Notes: generated by a model not told the origin, from the sequence alone. 64,000 nucleotides of DNA from Alphaproteobacteria bacterium (GCA_003241875.1 QBLU01000004.1:61332-125331), one strand, 5' to 3'. Positions 1 to 9,325 are shown, counted from the first letter of the stretch. Numbers and translations are program-made.

Positions 1-34
1 GAAGAAAGCAGCGCTGCTGGCCAAGATCGGCTGA
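1..34 (+). CDS. 3' end of an unidentified gene (partial)
   Basis: Only the last ten codons are inside the window: frame 2 reads KKAALLAKIG and stops with TGA at 32-34. The next gene starts with GTG four bases later, so this is probably the upstream member of the DUF4178/DUF350/polyamine operon. The visible residues are too few to name a family. Related clusters often carry an SPFH or other membrane-associated gene here, but that is only expectation. Confidence 0.4.
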   Translation, partial: KKAALLAKIG

Positions 35-38
35 GCCG

Positions 39-725
39 GTGTTGACCGCCGATTGCCCCAGCTGCGGGGCGCCCATCGCCTTCCGCTCGGCAGGGCTGCC
101 GATTGTCGTCTGCGATTTCTGTCGCAGCACGGTGATGCGGCGGGGGCCGGACCTCGAATTGATCGGCGTGTCGGCGCGCGTGCCCGACACCATCACGCCG
201 CTGCAGATCGGTGCGCGCGGCAGCTTCGAAGGCAGGGCGTTCGAGCTGATCGGGCGGGTGCGCTGGCAGTGGCGCGATGATGACGGGCTGGTCGGCGGCG
301 CCTGGAGCGAATGGCTGGCGCTGTTCGCTGACGGCAGCACCGGCTGGCTGGCCGAGGCAATGGGTCGCTATACCATGATGACCGGTATCGAGCCGCTGCC
401 CGATGACGACATCGTCCGCCGGGTCGGCGCCGGTGAAACGATCCGTCCCGACATGCTCGTGGAGCTTGCCGACGCCAGCTATCGCACCATCGATGCTCGC
501 ACGGCGGAAGCGGTGGGCAGCGAAGGCGAATTGCCCTTTGCCGCACCGGCCGGGGAGACGCTGTTCGGCGTCGATCTCGCCGACGCCGGCGGCGGCCGGG
601 CGAGCGTGCAGAAGCATGGCGATGTCGTGACGGCGTGGCACGGCAGCGCGGTGACGCTGCGGGCGCTGCAACCGCGGGGCCTGCGCCGGCTCGACGGGTG
701 GCGCCAGCCCGGCTGGGCGGCATGA
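39..725 (+). CDS. DUF4178 domain protein with N-terminal zinc ribbon
   Basis: 228 residues from a GTG start four bases after the previous stop. The N-terminus is a zinc ribbon of two CxxC knuckles (C6/C9 and C25/C28), followed by a DUF4178-type beta-rich body with the typical core around 'GARGSFEGRAFELIGRV'. No membrane segment is seen. DUF4178 proteins have no established biochemical role. They recur beside DUF350, SpeD and membrane spermidine-synthase genes, as here. The stop overlaps the next start (ATGA at 722-725), so translation of the two DUF4178 proteins is probably coupled. The family is recognised from sequence pattern; the function is unknown. Confidence 0.75.
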   Translation: MLTADCPSCGAPIAFRSAGLPIVVCDFCRSTVMRRGPDLELIGVSARVPDTITPLQIGARGSFEGRAFELIGRVRWQWRDDDGLVGGAWSEWLALFADGSTGWLAEAMGRYTMMTGIEPLPDDDIVRRVGAGETIRPDMLVELADASYRTIDARTAEAVGSEGELPFAAPAGETLFGVDLADAGGGRASVQKHGDVVTAWHGSAVTLRALQPRGLRRLDGWRQPGWAA

Positions 726-1951
726 ACGATAGCCCGCGCGCTTTGTCTTGCCCCAATTGCGGGGCGCCGATCGTGGTGCGCGCGGTCGGCAATACGGTCA
801 CCGTCGTCTGCGGCAATTGCGGCAGCAGTCTCGACGCCACCGATCCCGACCTGACCATATTGAAGCAGAGCATCGCGGCCGGCGCGCGGTCGCGCATCCC
901 GCTCGGCACGCGCGGATTCCTCGCCGGCATCGAATGGGAAGCGATCGGGTTCCTGGAGCGCAGCGGCGGCGGTGGATCGTGGCAGGAAACACTGCTGTTC
1001 AACCCTTGGGAGGGCTACCGCTTCCTGGTCGACGACGGCGAGACCTGGCGGCTGGGAACGCCGCTCGACCGGCTGCCGACCGAAGCCGGCGCGATCGCGA
1101 CACTCGGCGGTGATCGCTTCACCCGGACAGAGGGCTATCAGGCGCAGGTCGATTTCGTCGTCGGGGAGTTCTACTGGCGAGTCGCGGTCGGCGAGACGGT
1201 CGATGTCTGCGACTATGAGGGGCCCCGCGAGGCAAGTCTGTCCCGCGAAGCCAATGCCGCCGAAGTTGCCTGGACGCGGCTGGAACCGCAGGCGGATGGC
1301 GTTGTCGAGAGCGCGTTCGGCATCGCACCGGTCGCGCCGCAGCGTTCGGCAGGTCTCGACGATGCACGGGCGCCGACCTTCAACACCATCGTGGCCGGTA
1401 TCGCCACATTCCTGTTGCTGGCCGTGCTGATGCTGGCGCCCTGGGGAGTGACCGTGCTCGACACGACCGTCGTCGTCATCCCCGATGGTCCAGCCGCGGC
1501 GGCGAAGTTCGGGCCTGTTGCGCTCGACCGGCGGCGCTCCGGCGTTGCGGTGCGCGGATCGGCGGACCTCGAAAACGCCTGGGTCGAGCTCGATTTCGCG
1601 CTGGTCAACCGGGCGACGCAGGAGCGTTATGAGGCGTCTGCCACGGCCGAACACTATCGCGGGCGTGATTCCGACGGGGAATGGACCGAAGGCGATCGCC
1701 GGCCCGACGTGACCTTCGCCGCCTTGCCGCGCGGCAGCTATGACCTGGTCGTCGAGGCGACCGCCCATGTCTGGCCGGCGCGCCAGAGCTGGGAGCAGCC
1801 GGCCGCCGCGTCAGAGCCGCCGATCCCCGTCCCGGTGACGGTGACCCGCAATGCCACCTTCTGGGGTGTCCTCTGGTTGGCGTTGATCGTGATCTGGGCC
1901 ATTCCAATGACGCAATGGTTCTTCTGGTATCAGCGGAACAATGACGAATGA
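722..1951 (+). CDS. DUF4178 domain protein, membrane-anchored paralogue
   Basis: 409 residues starting at the ATG that overlaps the previous stop; a longer frame upstream lies inside the preceding gene and is not used. It has the same architecture as its neighbour: zinc ribbon C10/C13 and C30/C33, then a DUF4178 core ('GTRGFLAGIEWEAIGFLER'). It adds a hydrophobic segment at about residues 222-244 and another at about 378-400, ending in a charged tail. A roughly 130-residue region lies between the two membrane helices. The pair looks like a tandem duplication in which one copy gained a membrane anchor, which would place the system at the inner membrane. Function unknown. Confidence 0.75.
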   Translation: MNDSPRALSCPNCGAPIVVRAVGNTVTVVCGNCGSSLDATDPDLTILKQSIAAGARSRIPLGTRGFLAGIEWEAIGFLERSGGGGSWQETLLFNPWEGYRFLVDDGETWRLGTPLDRLPTEAGAIATLGGDRFTRTEGYQAQVDFVVGEFYWRVAVGETVDVCDYEGPREASLSREANAAEVAWTRLEPQADGVVESAFGIAPVAPQRSAGLDDARAPTFNTIVAGIATFLLLAVLMLAPWGVTVLDTTVVVIPDGPAAAAKFGPVALDRRRSGVAVRGSADLENAWVELDFALVNRATQERYEASATAEHYRGRDSDGEWTEGDRRPDVTFAALPRGSYDLVVEATAHVWPARQSWEQPAAASEPPIPVPVTVTRNATFWGVLWLALIVIWAIPMTQWFFWYQRNNDE

Positions 1952-2106
1952 CGCTGGTCGGTCGCATCCTGTTCATCGCCTGGTGCAGCCTGGTGGTCAT
2001 CCTGTTCGCCATGGCGGTGAACAATGGCTGGTCGCCCTTTGCCGACAGCGGTCGCGGCGGCGGCGGGATTTTCGTGCGGGGCGGCGGCGGGCCGCGTCAC
2101 AAATAA
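1948..2106 (+). CDS. small single-pass membrane protein with Gly-rich tail
   Basis: 52 residues, ATG at 1948 overlapping the previous TGA (ATGA). The first 25 residues (MTLVGRILFIAWCSLVVILF...) form one membrane helix. The rest is a Gly/Arg-rich tail ending GGGGPRHK. Perfect coupling to its neighbours, and an AAGGGG ribosome-binding site for the next gene inside its stop region, support it as a real gene. I know no family for it. It is likely a small subunit of the DUF4178/DUF350 membrane system. Confidence 0.6.
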   Translation: MTLVGRILFIAWCSLVVILFAMAVNNGWSPFADSGRGGGGIFVRGGGGPRHK

Positions 2107-2118
2107 GGGGACTGTGCC

Positions 2119-2328
2119 ATGCTCAGCATCAACGTATTCCTGGCGACCATCGGTTACGCCTTTCTCGGCATCGCGATCTTCGTCGTCGGGTTCCGGCTGT
2201 GGGATTGGCTGACGCCGACCGACATCTGGAAGGAAATCGCCGAAAAGCACAATATTGCACTGGCGATCCTGACCGGCGCCATCGCCATCGCGCTTTCGAT
2301 CATCATCGGCAGCGCCATTCATGGCTGA
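2119..2328 (+). CDS. DUF350 family membrane protein
   Basis: 69 residues with two hydrophobic segments (about 5-28 and 45-66) separated by a charged loop containing 'TPTDIWKEIAEKHN', which is typical of one DUF350 repeat. Larger family members (YjfL type) carry several repeats. It is preceded by AAGGGG at 2102-2107 and overlaps the following gene by 8 bp. DUF350 genes are often found with SpeD, SpeE-like and envelope-stress genes; the biochemical role is unknown. The family call is firm, the function is not. Confidence 0.75.
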   Translation: MLSINVFLATIGYAFLGIAIFVVGFRLWDWLTPTDIWKEIAEKHNIALAILTGAIAIALSIIIGSAIHG

Positions 2329-3850
2329 TGCCCAGGCCGGCGATGCGGTGACGCGTCTCGGCCCGATCCTGCTGTTTTCGGCCTTCGTCGTTGCGACCTG
2401 CGGCCTCGTTTACGAGCTCCTCGCCGGCACACTGGCCAGCTATCTGCTCGGCGACAGCGTCACCCAGTTTTCGACCGTCATCGGCACCTACCTGTTCGCA
2501 ATGGGCATGGGGGCATGGCTGTCGCGCGGCGTGAAGCGCAATGAGCTCGCCGTCTTCATCCGCGTCGAGATTCTGATTGCTGCGATCGGCGGCGGCTCAG
2601 CGGCGCTGCTGTTCCTGCTGTTCGATCGCGTCGGCGATTTCCGGCTGCCGCTCTATGGCATGGTGCTGCTGATCGGCACGCTGGTCGGCCTCGAGGTGCC
2701 GCTGCTGATGCGATTGCTGAAGGACCGGCTCGAGTTCGGTGACCTTGTCTCCAAGGTGCTGACCTTCGATTACATCGGCGCGCTGGCAGCATCGCTGCTG
2801 TTCCCGCTGGTCTTGGTGCCGTACCTGGGGCTGATCCGAACCGGTTTCCTGTTCGGCCTAGCCAATGTCGCGGTGGCCTTGGGGTTGCTGCTGATGCTGC
2901 CCAAGGGCGCGCAGCTGCGCGGTGAGCTGGCGGCGGGCGTCGTCGTCGCAGCGGCGCTGGTGGCGGGGCTGTTCGGTGCCGAGCGCCTGCAGACGCTGGC
3001 AGAAGTAGCGGCCTATCAGGCGCCGGTCATCTATGCCGATTCGACGCCCTATCAGCGCATCGTGCTGACCAAGGCGGGCGGCGATCTCCGGCTGTATCTC
3101 AACGGCAATCTGCAGTTCTCGTCGCGCGATGAGTATCGCTATCACGAGGCGCTGGTGCACCCGGCGCTGGGCCGGGTGGCGCGGCCGGCGCGGGTGCTGG
3201 TGCTCGGCGGTGGCGATGGCCTGGCTCTGCGCGAGGTGCTGAAGCATCCGGGCGTCGACGCCATTACTCTGGTCGATCTCGATCCGGCGATGACGCGGCT
3301 GTTCTCGCGCAGCGCGATGCTGACACCCCTGAACCAGGGCGCGCTGACCGACCGGCGGGTCCGTGTCGTCAATGCCGATGCCTTTGTCTGGCTGCGCGCC
3401 AATCGCGGCCAGTTCGACGCGATCGTTGTGGATTTTCCCGATCCGACGAGTTTCTCGGTCGGCAAGCTTTACACGCTCAGCCTTTATCGCGAGCTGGCGC
3501 GGGCGATTGCGCCGGGTGGTATCGCGGTCGTCCAGAGTACGTCGCCGCTGGTGGCGCCGCGCGCCTATTGGACGGTGGCGGCGACGCTGGAGGCGGCCGG
3601 GCTGGTGACGCGCGGCTATCACGCCAATGTGCCGAGTTTCGGCGAATGGGGCTTCATCCTCGCCGCGCACGGGCCCATCGGCGACGCAGTGCGGCTGCCG
3701 CCGGGGCTGCACTTTCTCGATGCGCCGACGCTGGCGGCGATGTCGGTGTTCCCGCCCGACATGGCACGGCGCCCTGTCGAGGTGAACCGGCTCGACAACC
3801 AGGTGCTGGTGCGCGCCTTCGACGCCGAATGGTCGCGGATCGAAGGGTGA
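2321..3850 (+). CDS. membrane-fused spermidine synthase-like protein (polyamine aminopropyltransferase)
   Basis: 509 residues. About the first 225 form seven or eight membrane helices. Residues ~235-509 are a spermidine-synthase-like Rossmann domain with the nucleoside-binding GGGDG motif near residue 295, an acidic strand end 'TLVDLDPAMT', and 'VVDFPDPTSF' near residue 370, where spermidine synthases place the catalytic Asp. Classical SpeE lacks the membrane part. The reaction implied by the family is aminopropyl transfer from decarboxylated AdoMet, and SpeD in the same operon would supply that donor. Acceptor and product are unknown. It starts inside the DUF350 gene and ends in a GTGA overlap with the flavoprotein. 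Confidence 0.8.
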   Translation: MADAQAGDAVTRLGPILLFSAFVVATCGLVYELLAGTLASYLLGDSVTQFSTVIGTYLFAMGMGAWLSRGVKRNELAVFIRVEILIAAIGGGSAALLFLLFDRVGDFRLPLYGMVLLIGTLVGLEVPLLMRLLKDRLEFGDLVSKVLTFDYIGALAASLLFPLVLVPYLGLIRTGFLFGLANVAVALGLLLMLPKGAQLRGELAAGVVVAAALVAGLFGAERLQTLAEVAAYQAPVIYADSTPYQRIVLTKAGGDLRLYLNGNLQFSSRDEYRYHEALVHPALGRVARPARVLVLGGGDGLALREVLKHPGVDAITLVDLDPAMTRLFSRSAMLTPLNQGALTDRRVRVVNADAFVWLRANRGQFDAIVVDFPDPTSFSVGKLYTLSLYRELARAIAPGGIAVVQSTSPLVAPRAYWTVAATLEAAGLVTRGYHANVPSFGEWGFILAAHGPIGDAVRLPPGLHFLDAPTLAAMSVFPPDMARRPVEVNRLDNQVLVRAFDAEWSRIEG

Positions 3851-5454
3851 GGAGCTTTGACCTTAGCCGGCGCGGGGTCATCGGCAGCGCTGCGGCGCTG
3901 GCGGCATGCGGGCCGACAGGCGGTATGCCGGGCAGCCTCGGCGGCGCCGACATGGCACGCGGGCATCTGCTGCGTGACGCCTTCGGCGACGCTGTACCGG
4001 CGGAGACGCGCCGCACCGGCATCGCGATCCTGGGCGGCGGCATCGCCGGGCTGGCCGCGGCGTGGACGCTGGCGGAGGCCGGCTATCGCGATTTTCGGCT
4101 GCTCGAGCTCGAGGATCGCAGCGGCGGCAATGCCCGGTCGGGACGCAACGCGATCACGGCCTATCCGCTCGGCGCGCATTACCTGCCGATCCCCAATGTC
4201 GAAGCAGTCGGTGTGCGGCATCTGCTCGACCGGCTGGGCGTCATCACCGGCTGGCAGGGCAGCACGCCGGTATTCGATCCCTATCAGCTGGTCGGCGACC
4301 CCGACGAGCGCCTGCTGCGGCTGGGACGCTGGCAGGAGGGTTTGGTGCCGACGCTGGCGCTGGCCAAGACCGACCACGACCAGATCGAGCGCTTCTTTGC
4401 CGCCATGGCCAGCTTTCGCGACGCCCGCGGCAGCGACGGCCGCCCTGCATTCGCCATCCCGATGGCGCTGAGCTCGCGCGATCCGACGCTGCTGGCGCTC
4501 GATGGCCAAAGCTGGACGGCATGGCTCGATAGGCACGGCTACACCAGTGCCGAGCTGCGGGCGCACATCCGCTACGTCTGCCGCGACGAATATGGCACCG
4601 AACCAGGCGATGTATCGGCCTGGACGGGCATCCATTATTTCGCCGGACGGCGCGGCGACGCGGTCGGTGATGGCGATGCCGTGCTGACCTGGCCGGGCGG
4701 CACCGGGCATCTGGCAGAGGCGATGGCGGCGCGGGTGGCGGGTCATGTCGATACCGGCCATGTCGTCGGCCGCGTCAGGCGACGCGGCGACGGCGTCAGC
4801 ATCGACGCGCTCGACGCAATCCGCCGGCGCCGGGTGCGGATCGAGGCCGACGCCGCGATCATCGCGATGCCGCGCTTTGTCGCCGCCCATGTCGTCGAGG
4901 GCTGGGAAGGATCGGCAGACGGCTTCTCCTATGCGCCCTGGATCGTCGCCAACGTCAGCGTTGACCGGCTGCCCGGCGGGCCGGGGGCGGCGCTGGCGTG
5001 GGACAACGTCTCCGCAACGTCGAATTCGCTGGGGTATGTCGTCGCGACGCACCAGGGCCTTGCCAGCGTCGGCGGGGCGAGTGTGCTGACCTGGTACCTG
5101 CCGCTGTCCGAAATGGCACCGGCCCGGGCCCGCGCGCTGATGCAGGCGCGACCGCTGGCGGACTGGCAGCGCATCGTCCATGACGATCTGATGGCGATGA
5201 ACCCCGATCTCGACGGCGCGATCAGCCGGATCGATGTCTGGCGCTGGGGCCATGCCATGGTGCGGCCGGTGCCGGGCTTCATGTGGGGGCAGGCACGGCA
5301 GGCGGCGGCGCGGTTCGCACCGCCGCTGTTTGCCGCGCATTCGGACCTCAGCGGCATCTCGATCTTCGAGGAAGCGCATTATCGCGGCACGTTGGCGGCG
5401 GAGGCGGCGATGCGCGAGGCCGGGTTCGCCCATCATTCGCTGCTGGCGGCATGA
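3847..5454 (+). CDS. FAD-dependent amine-oxidase-like protein with Tat lipoprotein signal
   Basis: 535 residues from a GTG overlapping the previous stop (GTGA); the open frame runs further upstream but that part lies inside the preceding gene. The N-terminus reads VRSFDLSRRGVIGSAAALAA followed by Cys: a twin-arginine type signal with a lipobox, so a folded flavoprotein exported and lipid-anchored is likely. The dinucleotide-binding motif is 'AILGGGIAGLAAAWTLAEAG' (residues ~59-78), followed by 'ELEDRSGGNARSG', as in NAD(P)-binding-like or amine oxidases. Its place between the aminopropyltransferase and SpeD suggests it acts on a polyamine or a polyamine-modified envelope component. That is inference. 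Confidence 0.75.
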   Translation: MRSFDLSRRGVIGSAAALAACGPTGGMPGSLGGADMARGHLLRDAFGDAVPAETRRTGIAILGGGIAGLAAAWTLAEAGYRDFRLLELEDRSGGNARSGRNAITAYPLGAHYLPIPNVEAVGVRHLLDRLGVITGWQGSTPVFDPYQLVGDPDERLLRLGRWQEGLVPTLALAKTDHDQIERFFAAMASFRDARGSDGRPAFAIPMALSSRDPTLLALDGQSWTAWLDRHGYTSAELRAHIRYVCRDEYGTEPGDVSAWTGIHYFAGRRGDAVGDGDAVLTWPGGTGHLAEAMAARVAGHVDTGHVVGRVRRRGDGVSIDALDAIRRRRVRIEADAAIIAMPRFVAAHVVEGWEGSADGFSYAPWIVANVSVDRLPGGPGAALAWDNVSATSNSLGYVVATHQGLASVGGASVLTWYLPLSEMAPARARALMQARPLADWQRIVHDDLMAMNPDLDGAISRIDVWRWGHAMVRPVPGFMWGQARQAAARFAPPLFAAHSDLSGISIFEEAHYRGTLAAEAAMREAGFAHHSLLAA

Positions 5455-5837
5455 CGGCGCCTGTGATGTCGCTGGGCACCCATTTGCTTGCCGACCTGTA
5501 CGGCTGCCGGCATCTGGACGACCCGGTGGTCATCGAGGCGGCACTGCGTGCCGGCGTGGCGGCGGCGGGGGCGACCCTGCTCGATATTCGCCTGCACCAT
5601 TTCGGCGGGCACCAGGGCGTCACCGGTGTCGCGTTGCTGGCGGAATCGCACATGTCGATCCACACTTGGCCCGAACACGGCTTTGCCGCGATCGACATCT
5701 TCCTGTGCGGTGCGGCGCAGGACCCGTCGGCGGCGCTGGCGGTGGTCGCGGCGGCATTGGCGGCGACGCGGATCGTCCAGCACAGCATCGCCCGCGGCTG
5801 CGATATCGGGGTTGATCCGTGCGGCGAATGGGCCTGA
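5451..5837 (+). CDS. speD: S-adenosylmethionine decarboxylase proenzyme
   Basis: 128 residues, ATG overlapping the previous stop (ATGA). A second Met at residue 6 (MSLGTHLLADLYGC) is an alternative start. This is a prokaryotic-type pyruvoyl AdoMet decarboxylase. The self-cleavage site is E65-S66 within 'AESHMSIHTWPEHG', S66 becoming the pyruvoyl group, and the conserved Cys lies in 'DIFLCG'. It decarboxylates AdoMet to give the aminopropyl donor, which fits the spermidine-synthase-like gene two positions upstream. It is the last gene of the coupled operon; 63 bp without an obvious hairpin separate it from edd. Confidence 0.9.
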   Translation: MTAPVMSLGTHLLADLYGCRHLDDPVVIEAALRAGVAAAGATLLDIRLHHFGGHQGVTGVALLAESHMSIHTWPEHGFAAIDIFLCGAAQDPSAALAVVAAALAATRIVQHSIARGCDIGVDPCGEWA

Positions 5838-5900
5838 TCTGATAGGAAAAGGCCGGCGTCGGGGGTTGCCCTGTCGGCGGTCGCTGCCCACAACAGGGAC

Positions 5901-7715
5901 ATGAGCGCCCTGCATCCTGTCGTCGCCGCGGTCACCGACCGCATCATCGAACGTTCGCGACCCGGCCGTGCCGCATATCTGGCGCTGATCGACCGGCAGC
6001 GCGAGGCCGGCACCAATCGCTCCAGCCTGTCGTGCGGCAATCTCGCCCATGGTTTTGCCGCATCGGGAGAGGACAAGCCGGTCATCCGCGGCGGCCATTC
6101 GCCCAATATCGGCATCGTCACGGCGTACAACGACATGCTGTCGGCGCATCAGCCCTATGGCCGCTACCCCGAGCAGATCAAGATTGCGGCGCGCGAGGCC
6201 GGCGCGACGGCGCAGGTCGCGGGCGGCGTGCCGGCCATGTGCGATGGCGTGACGCAAGGCCAGGCCGGCATGGACCTGTCGCTGGCCAGCCGCGACGTGA
6301 TTGCGCTGTCCACCGCCATCGCGCTGTCGCACGCAATGTTCGAGGCTGTGCTGCTGCTCGGCATCTGCGACAAGATCGTGCCGGGGCTGCTGATCGGCGC
6401 GCTGCGCTTCGGCCATCTGCCGGCGATCTTCGTGCCGGCCGGGCCGATGCCGTCGGGGTTGGCCAACAAGGAAAAGCAGCGGGTTCGCCAGCTTTATGCT
6501 GAGGGGAAAGCCACCAAGGCAGAGCTGCTCGATGCCGAGGCGGCGTCGTACCATGATGCCGGCACCTGCACCTTCTATGGCACAGCGAACAGCAACCAGA
6601 TGATGATGGAGGTAATGGGACTGCATATGCCCGGCGCCGCCTTCGTCAACCCGGGGACCAAATTGCGCACGGAACTGACCCGGGCGGCGACGCATCGGGT
6701 CGCGGGGCTGACCTGGCATGGCGACGACTATCGCCCGCTGGGCCGCTGCGTTGATGAAAAGGCGATCGTCAACGCCATTATCGGCATGCTGGCGACCGGC
6801 GGCTCGACCAACCATGCCATCCACCTGCCGGCAATGGCGCGGGCGGCGGGGATCAGCATCGACTGGCAGGATTTCGACGAATTGTCGGCGGTCGTGCCGC
6901 TGCTCGCGCAGGTCTATCCGTCGGGCTCGGGCGATGTGAACGACTTCCACCATGCCGGCGGCATGGGCTTCATTATCCGCGAGCTGCTGGCGGGCGGCCT
7001 GCTGCACGGTGATATCATGACCGTGGCGCGGCAGTCGCTGGCCGGATACGGCGTCGAGCCGGCGCTGGTCGACGAGGCGCTGGCGTGGCCCGAGGCGCCG
7101 GCGGTGCCGCACGACCGTTCGATGCTGCGCAATCTGGCCGAGCCGTTTGCACCGGATGGCGGCATGCGGCTGATCAGCGGCAATCTGGGGCGCGCCATCT
7201 TCAAGACCAGCGCGGTGGCGGAGGAGCGCTGGACCATCGAGGCGCCGGCGCGGGTGTTCGCCACCCAGGACGATGTGCTCGCCGCTTTCAAGGCCGGGGA
7301 ACTGGAGCGCGACGTCGTGGTCGTCGTGCGCTTCCAGGGACCGCACGCCAATGGCATGCCCGAGCTCCACAAGCTGACGCCGCCGCTCGGCGTGCTGCAG
7401 GACCGGGGCTTCAAGGTGGCGCTGGTCACCGATGGCCGGATGTCTGGTGCCAGCGGCAAGGTGCCGGCGGCGATCCATGTGACGCCGGAGGCGGCGCTGG
7501 GCGGCACGCTGGCGCTGCTGCAGGATGGCGATATGGTGCGGGTCTGCGCCCGTACCGGCGCGCTGTCGGTGCTGTCCGAGCTGTCGGGCCGTACGCCCGC
7601 GCCGATCCCGCCGGGGCCGGAAGGCACCGGCCGCGAGCTGTTCGCCTTCATGCGCGCCGGCAGCGACACCGCCGAGCGCGGTGCCTCGGCGATGCTGGTG
7701 GGGGCCGGTCTTTGA
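5901..7715 (+). CDS. edd: phosphogluconate dehydratase (Entner-Doudoroff)
   Basis: 604 residues, the usual Edd length. A CAGGGA ribosome-binding site lies 3 bp before the ATG. It dehydrates 6-phosphogluconate to 2-keto-3-deoxy-6-phosphogluconate with an Fe-S cluster. The cluster cysteines of the IlvD/Edd family are visible in '[12 protein letters not shown]', '[11 protein letters not shown]' and '[17 protein letters not shown]'. The length and the '[19 protein letters not shown]' stretch favour Edd over IlvD. It is the first gene of edd-glk-eda; its TGA overlaps the TTG start of glk. Confidence 0.95.
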   Translation: MSALHPVVAAVTDRIIERSRPGRAAYLALIDRQREAGTNRSSLSCGNLAHGFAASGEDKPVIRGGHSPNIGIVTAYNDMLSAHQPYGRYPEQIKIAAREAGATAQVAGGVPAMCDGVTQGQAGMDLSLASRDVIALSTAIALSHAMFEAVLLLGICDKIVPGLLIGALRFGHLPAIFVPAGPMPSGLANKEKQRVRQLYAEGKATKAELLDAEAASYHDAGTCTFYGTANSNQMMMEVMGLHMPGAAFVNPGTKLRTELTRAATHRVAGLTWHGDDYRPLGRCVDEKAIVNAIIGMLATGGSTNHAIHLPAMARAAGISIDWQDFDELSAVVPLLAQVYPSGSGDVNDFHHAGGMGFIIRELLAGGLLHGDIMTVARQSLAGYGVEPALVDEALAWPEAPAVPHDRSMLRNLAEPFAPDGGMRLISGNLGRAIFKTSAVAEERWTIEAPARVFATQDDVLAAFKAGELERDVVVVVRFQGPHANGMPELHKLTPPLGVLQDRGFKVALVTDGRMSGASGKVPAAIHVTPEAALGGTLALLQDGDMVRVCARTGALSVLSELSGRTPAPIPPGPEGTGRELFAFMRAGSDTAERGASAMLVGAGL

Positions 7716-8677
7716 ACCAGGTCGTCGCAGTCGATATCGGCGGCACCCATGCCCGCTTTGCCATCGCCGAGGTTGGCGGTGGCCGGGTGCGGTCGATCGG
7801 CGCGCCGACGACGATGAAGACCGCCGAACACGCCAGTTTCCAGACCGCCTGGCGGGCGTTCGCCGCCCAGCACGGCCCGTTGCCGCGTGCCGCCGCGATC
7901 GCCTTTGCCGGGCCGGTGAAGGGCCCGGCGCTGCAATTGACCAACAGCCATTGGGTGGTGCGGCCGGAATTGATCCCGGAACGCTTGGGCGTCGATGACT
8001 ATCTGGTGATCAACGACTTCGGCGCCGTCGCCCATGCGGTGGCGCAGGCGGATGCCGACAAGTTTCGCAGCCTGTGCGGCCCCGATATCCCGCTGCCCGA
8101 TCGCGGCGTCATCAGCATCATCGGGCCGGGGACGGGGCTGGGTGTCGCCCAGCTGTTGCGCGAGGACGGCGCGTATCAGGTGATCGAAACCGAAGGCGGC
8201 CATATCGATTTCGCCCCGCTCGATGCCTTCGAGGACGGCCTGCTGGCGACGTTGCGGCGACGGACGCGGCGGGTTTCGGTGGAGCGCATCGCATCGGGCA
8301 GCGGGCTTGCCAGCCTGTATGAGGCGCTGGCGGCGATCGAGGGCGTGGCGGTGGTGGCGCGCGACGACAAGGCGCTGTGGACAGCGGCGCTCGACGGCAG
8401 CGACAGCATCGCGGTGGCGGCGCTCGATCGATTTTGCATGACGCTGGGATCGGTGGCGGGCGATGTCGCGCTGGCCCAGGGTGCCCATGGCATCGTCATT
8501 GCCGGCGGGTTGGGCGCACGGTTGGCGAAGCATCTGCCGCAATCCGGCTTCGGCACCAGGCTGGCGGCAAAGGGCCGGTTCGAGCCGATGATGCGAGCGT
8601 TGCCGGTCAAATTGATCATTCTCGACGAGCCCGGGCTGTTCGGTGCCGCGGCGGCCTATGCACGGGAGCACCCATGA
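7712..8677 (+). CDS. glk: glucokinase
   Basis: 321 residues from a TTG that overlaps the edd stop (TTGA). The longer upstream frame lies inside edd, and no ATG or GTG fits better before the conserved N-terminus '[20 protein letters not shown]' (phosphate-1 motif). A second nucleotide-binding glycine run is '[15 protein letters not shown]'. It belongs to the bacterial glucokinase family (not ROK) and phosphorylates glucose with ATP, feeding glucose 6-phosphate toward 6-phosphogluconate and edd. No zwf or pgl is in the window. The 3' end overlaps eda by 4 bp. Confidence 0.92.
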   Translation: MNQVVAVDIGGTHARFAIAEVGGGRVRSIGAPTTMKTAEHASFQTAWRAFAAQHGPLPRAAAIAFAGPVKGPALQLTNSHWVVRPELIPERLGVDDYLVINDFGAVAHAVAQADADKFRSLCGPDIPLPDRGVISIIGPGTGLGVAQLLREDGAYQVIETEGGHIDFAPLDAFEDGLLATLRRRTRRVSVERIASGSGLASLYEALAAIEGVAVVARDDKALWTAALDGSDSIAVAALDRFCMTLGSVAGDVALAQGAHGIVIAGGLGARLAKHLPQSGFGTRLAAKGRFEPMMRALPVKLIILDEPGLFGAAAAYAREHP

Positions 8678-9288
8678 CGAGTATCGACGGCATCATGCGG
8701 ACGGCGCCGGTCATCCCGGTGCTGGTTATCGAGGACGTGGCCCAGGCCCGCCCGATCGCCGAGGCGCTGGTCGCGGGCGGGCTGCGCGTGCTGGAGGTGA
8801 CGCTGCGCACGTCGGCGGCGCTGGCGGTGATCGCGGAAATGGCCAAGGTGGAGGGGGCGATCGTCGGGGCCGGTACGGTGCTCAACACGCAGGACCTGCG
8901 CGACGCCATCGACGCCGGTGCACAATTCATCGTCAGTCCGGGGCTGACCGAGACGCTCGGCCGGGCGGCAATCGCCAGCGGCGTGCCGTTTCTGCCGGGG
9001 ATCGCTAATGCCGGCGACCTGATGCGCGGGCTGGAGATGGGGCTCGACCGCTTCAAGTTCTTCCCGGCGGTGGCGTCGGGCGGGCTCCCGACGCTGCGCG
9101 CGCTGGCGGCGCCCTTCGGCGCGGTGCGGTTCTGCCCGACCGGCGGCATCACCTTTGCGTCGGCACCCGAGTGGCTGGCGGAGCCTTCGGTGTTGTGCGT
9201 CGGCGGGACGTGGCTGGTCGGCAAGGGCGCGCTGGATGTCGGCGCGATCGAGGTGGCGGCACGGGAGGCGGCGCGGCTGCGGGTTTAG
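8674..9288 (+). CDS. eda: KDPG/KHG aldolase
   Basis: 204 residues, normal for the family, ATG overlapping the glk stop (ATGA). It cleaves 2-keto-3-deoxy-6-phosphogluconate to pyruvate and glyceraldehyde 3-phosphate. The Schiff-base lysine is K128 in 'RFKFFPA', and the catalytic Glu is E41 in 'LEVTLRT'. The phosphate-binding end 'CPTGGI' and the 'VGAGTV' strand are present. Being last in edd-glk-eda, it completes the lower Entner-Doudoroff branch. A GC-rich hairpin follows. Confidence 0.95.
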   Translation: MTSIDGIMRTAPVIPVLVIEDVAQARPIAEALVAGGLRVLEVTLRTSAALAVIAEMAKVEGAIVGAGTVLNTQDLRDAIDAGAQFIVSPGLTETLGRAAIASGVPFLPGIANAGDLMRGLEMGLDRFKFFPAVASGGLPTLRALAAPFGAVRFCPTGGITFASAPEWLAEPSVLCVGGTWLVGKGALDVGAIEVAAREAARLRV

Positions 9289-9296
9289 GGCGGACT

Positions 9297-9317
9297 CCCT
9301 CCCCCCTGCGGGGAGGG
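9297..9317. terminator. GC-rich hairpin between convergent eda and MFS genes
   Basis: Perfect 8-bp stem CCCTCCCC/GGGGAGGG (9297-9304 with 9310-9317) around a 5-base loop, placed in the 37-bp gap between two convergent genes. There is no U-tract, so intrinsic termination is uncertain. The hairpin also resembles the head of the interspersed repeat seen at 17211-17334 and 42368-42512. Confidence 0.5.
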
Positions 9318-9325
9318 CGTTGTGG

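Noticed and set aside
5901..7715. Dihydroxy-acid dehydratase (ilvD)
   Set aside because: Same superfamily, but length, motifs and the glk-eda context fit edd.
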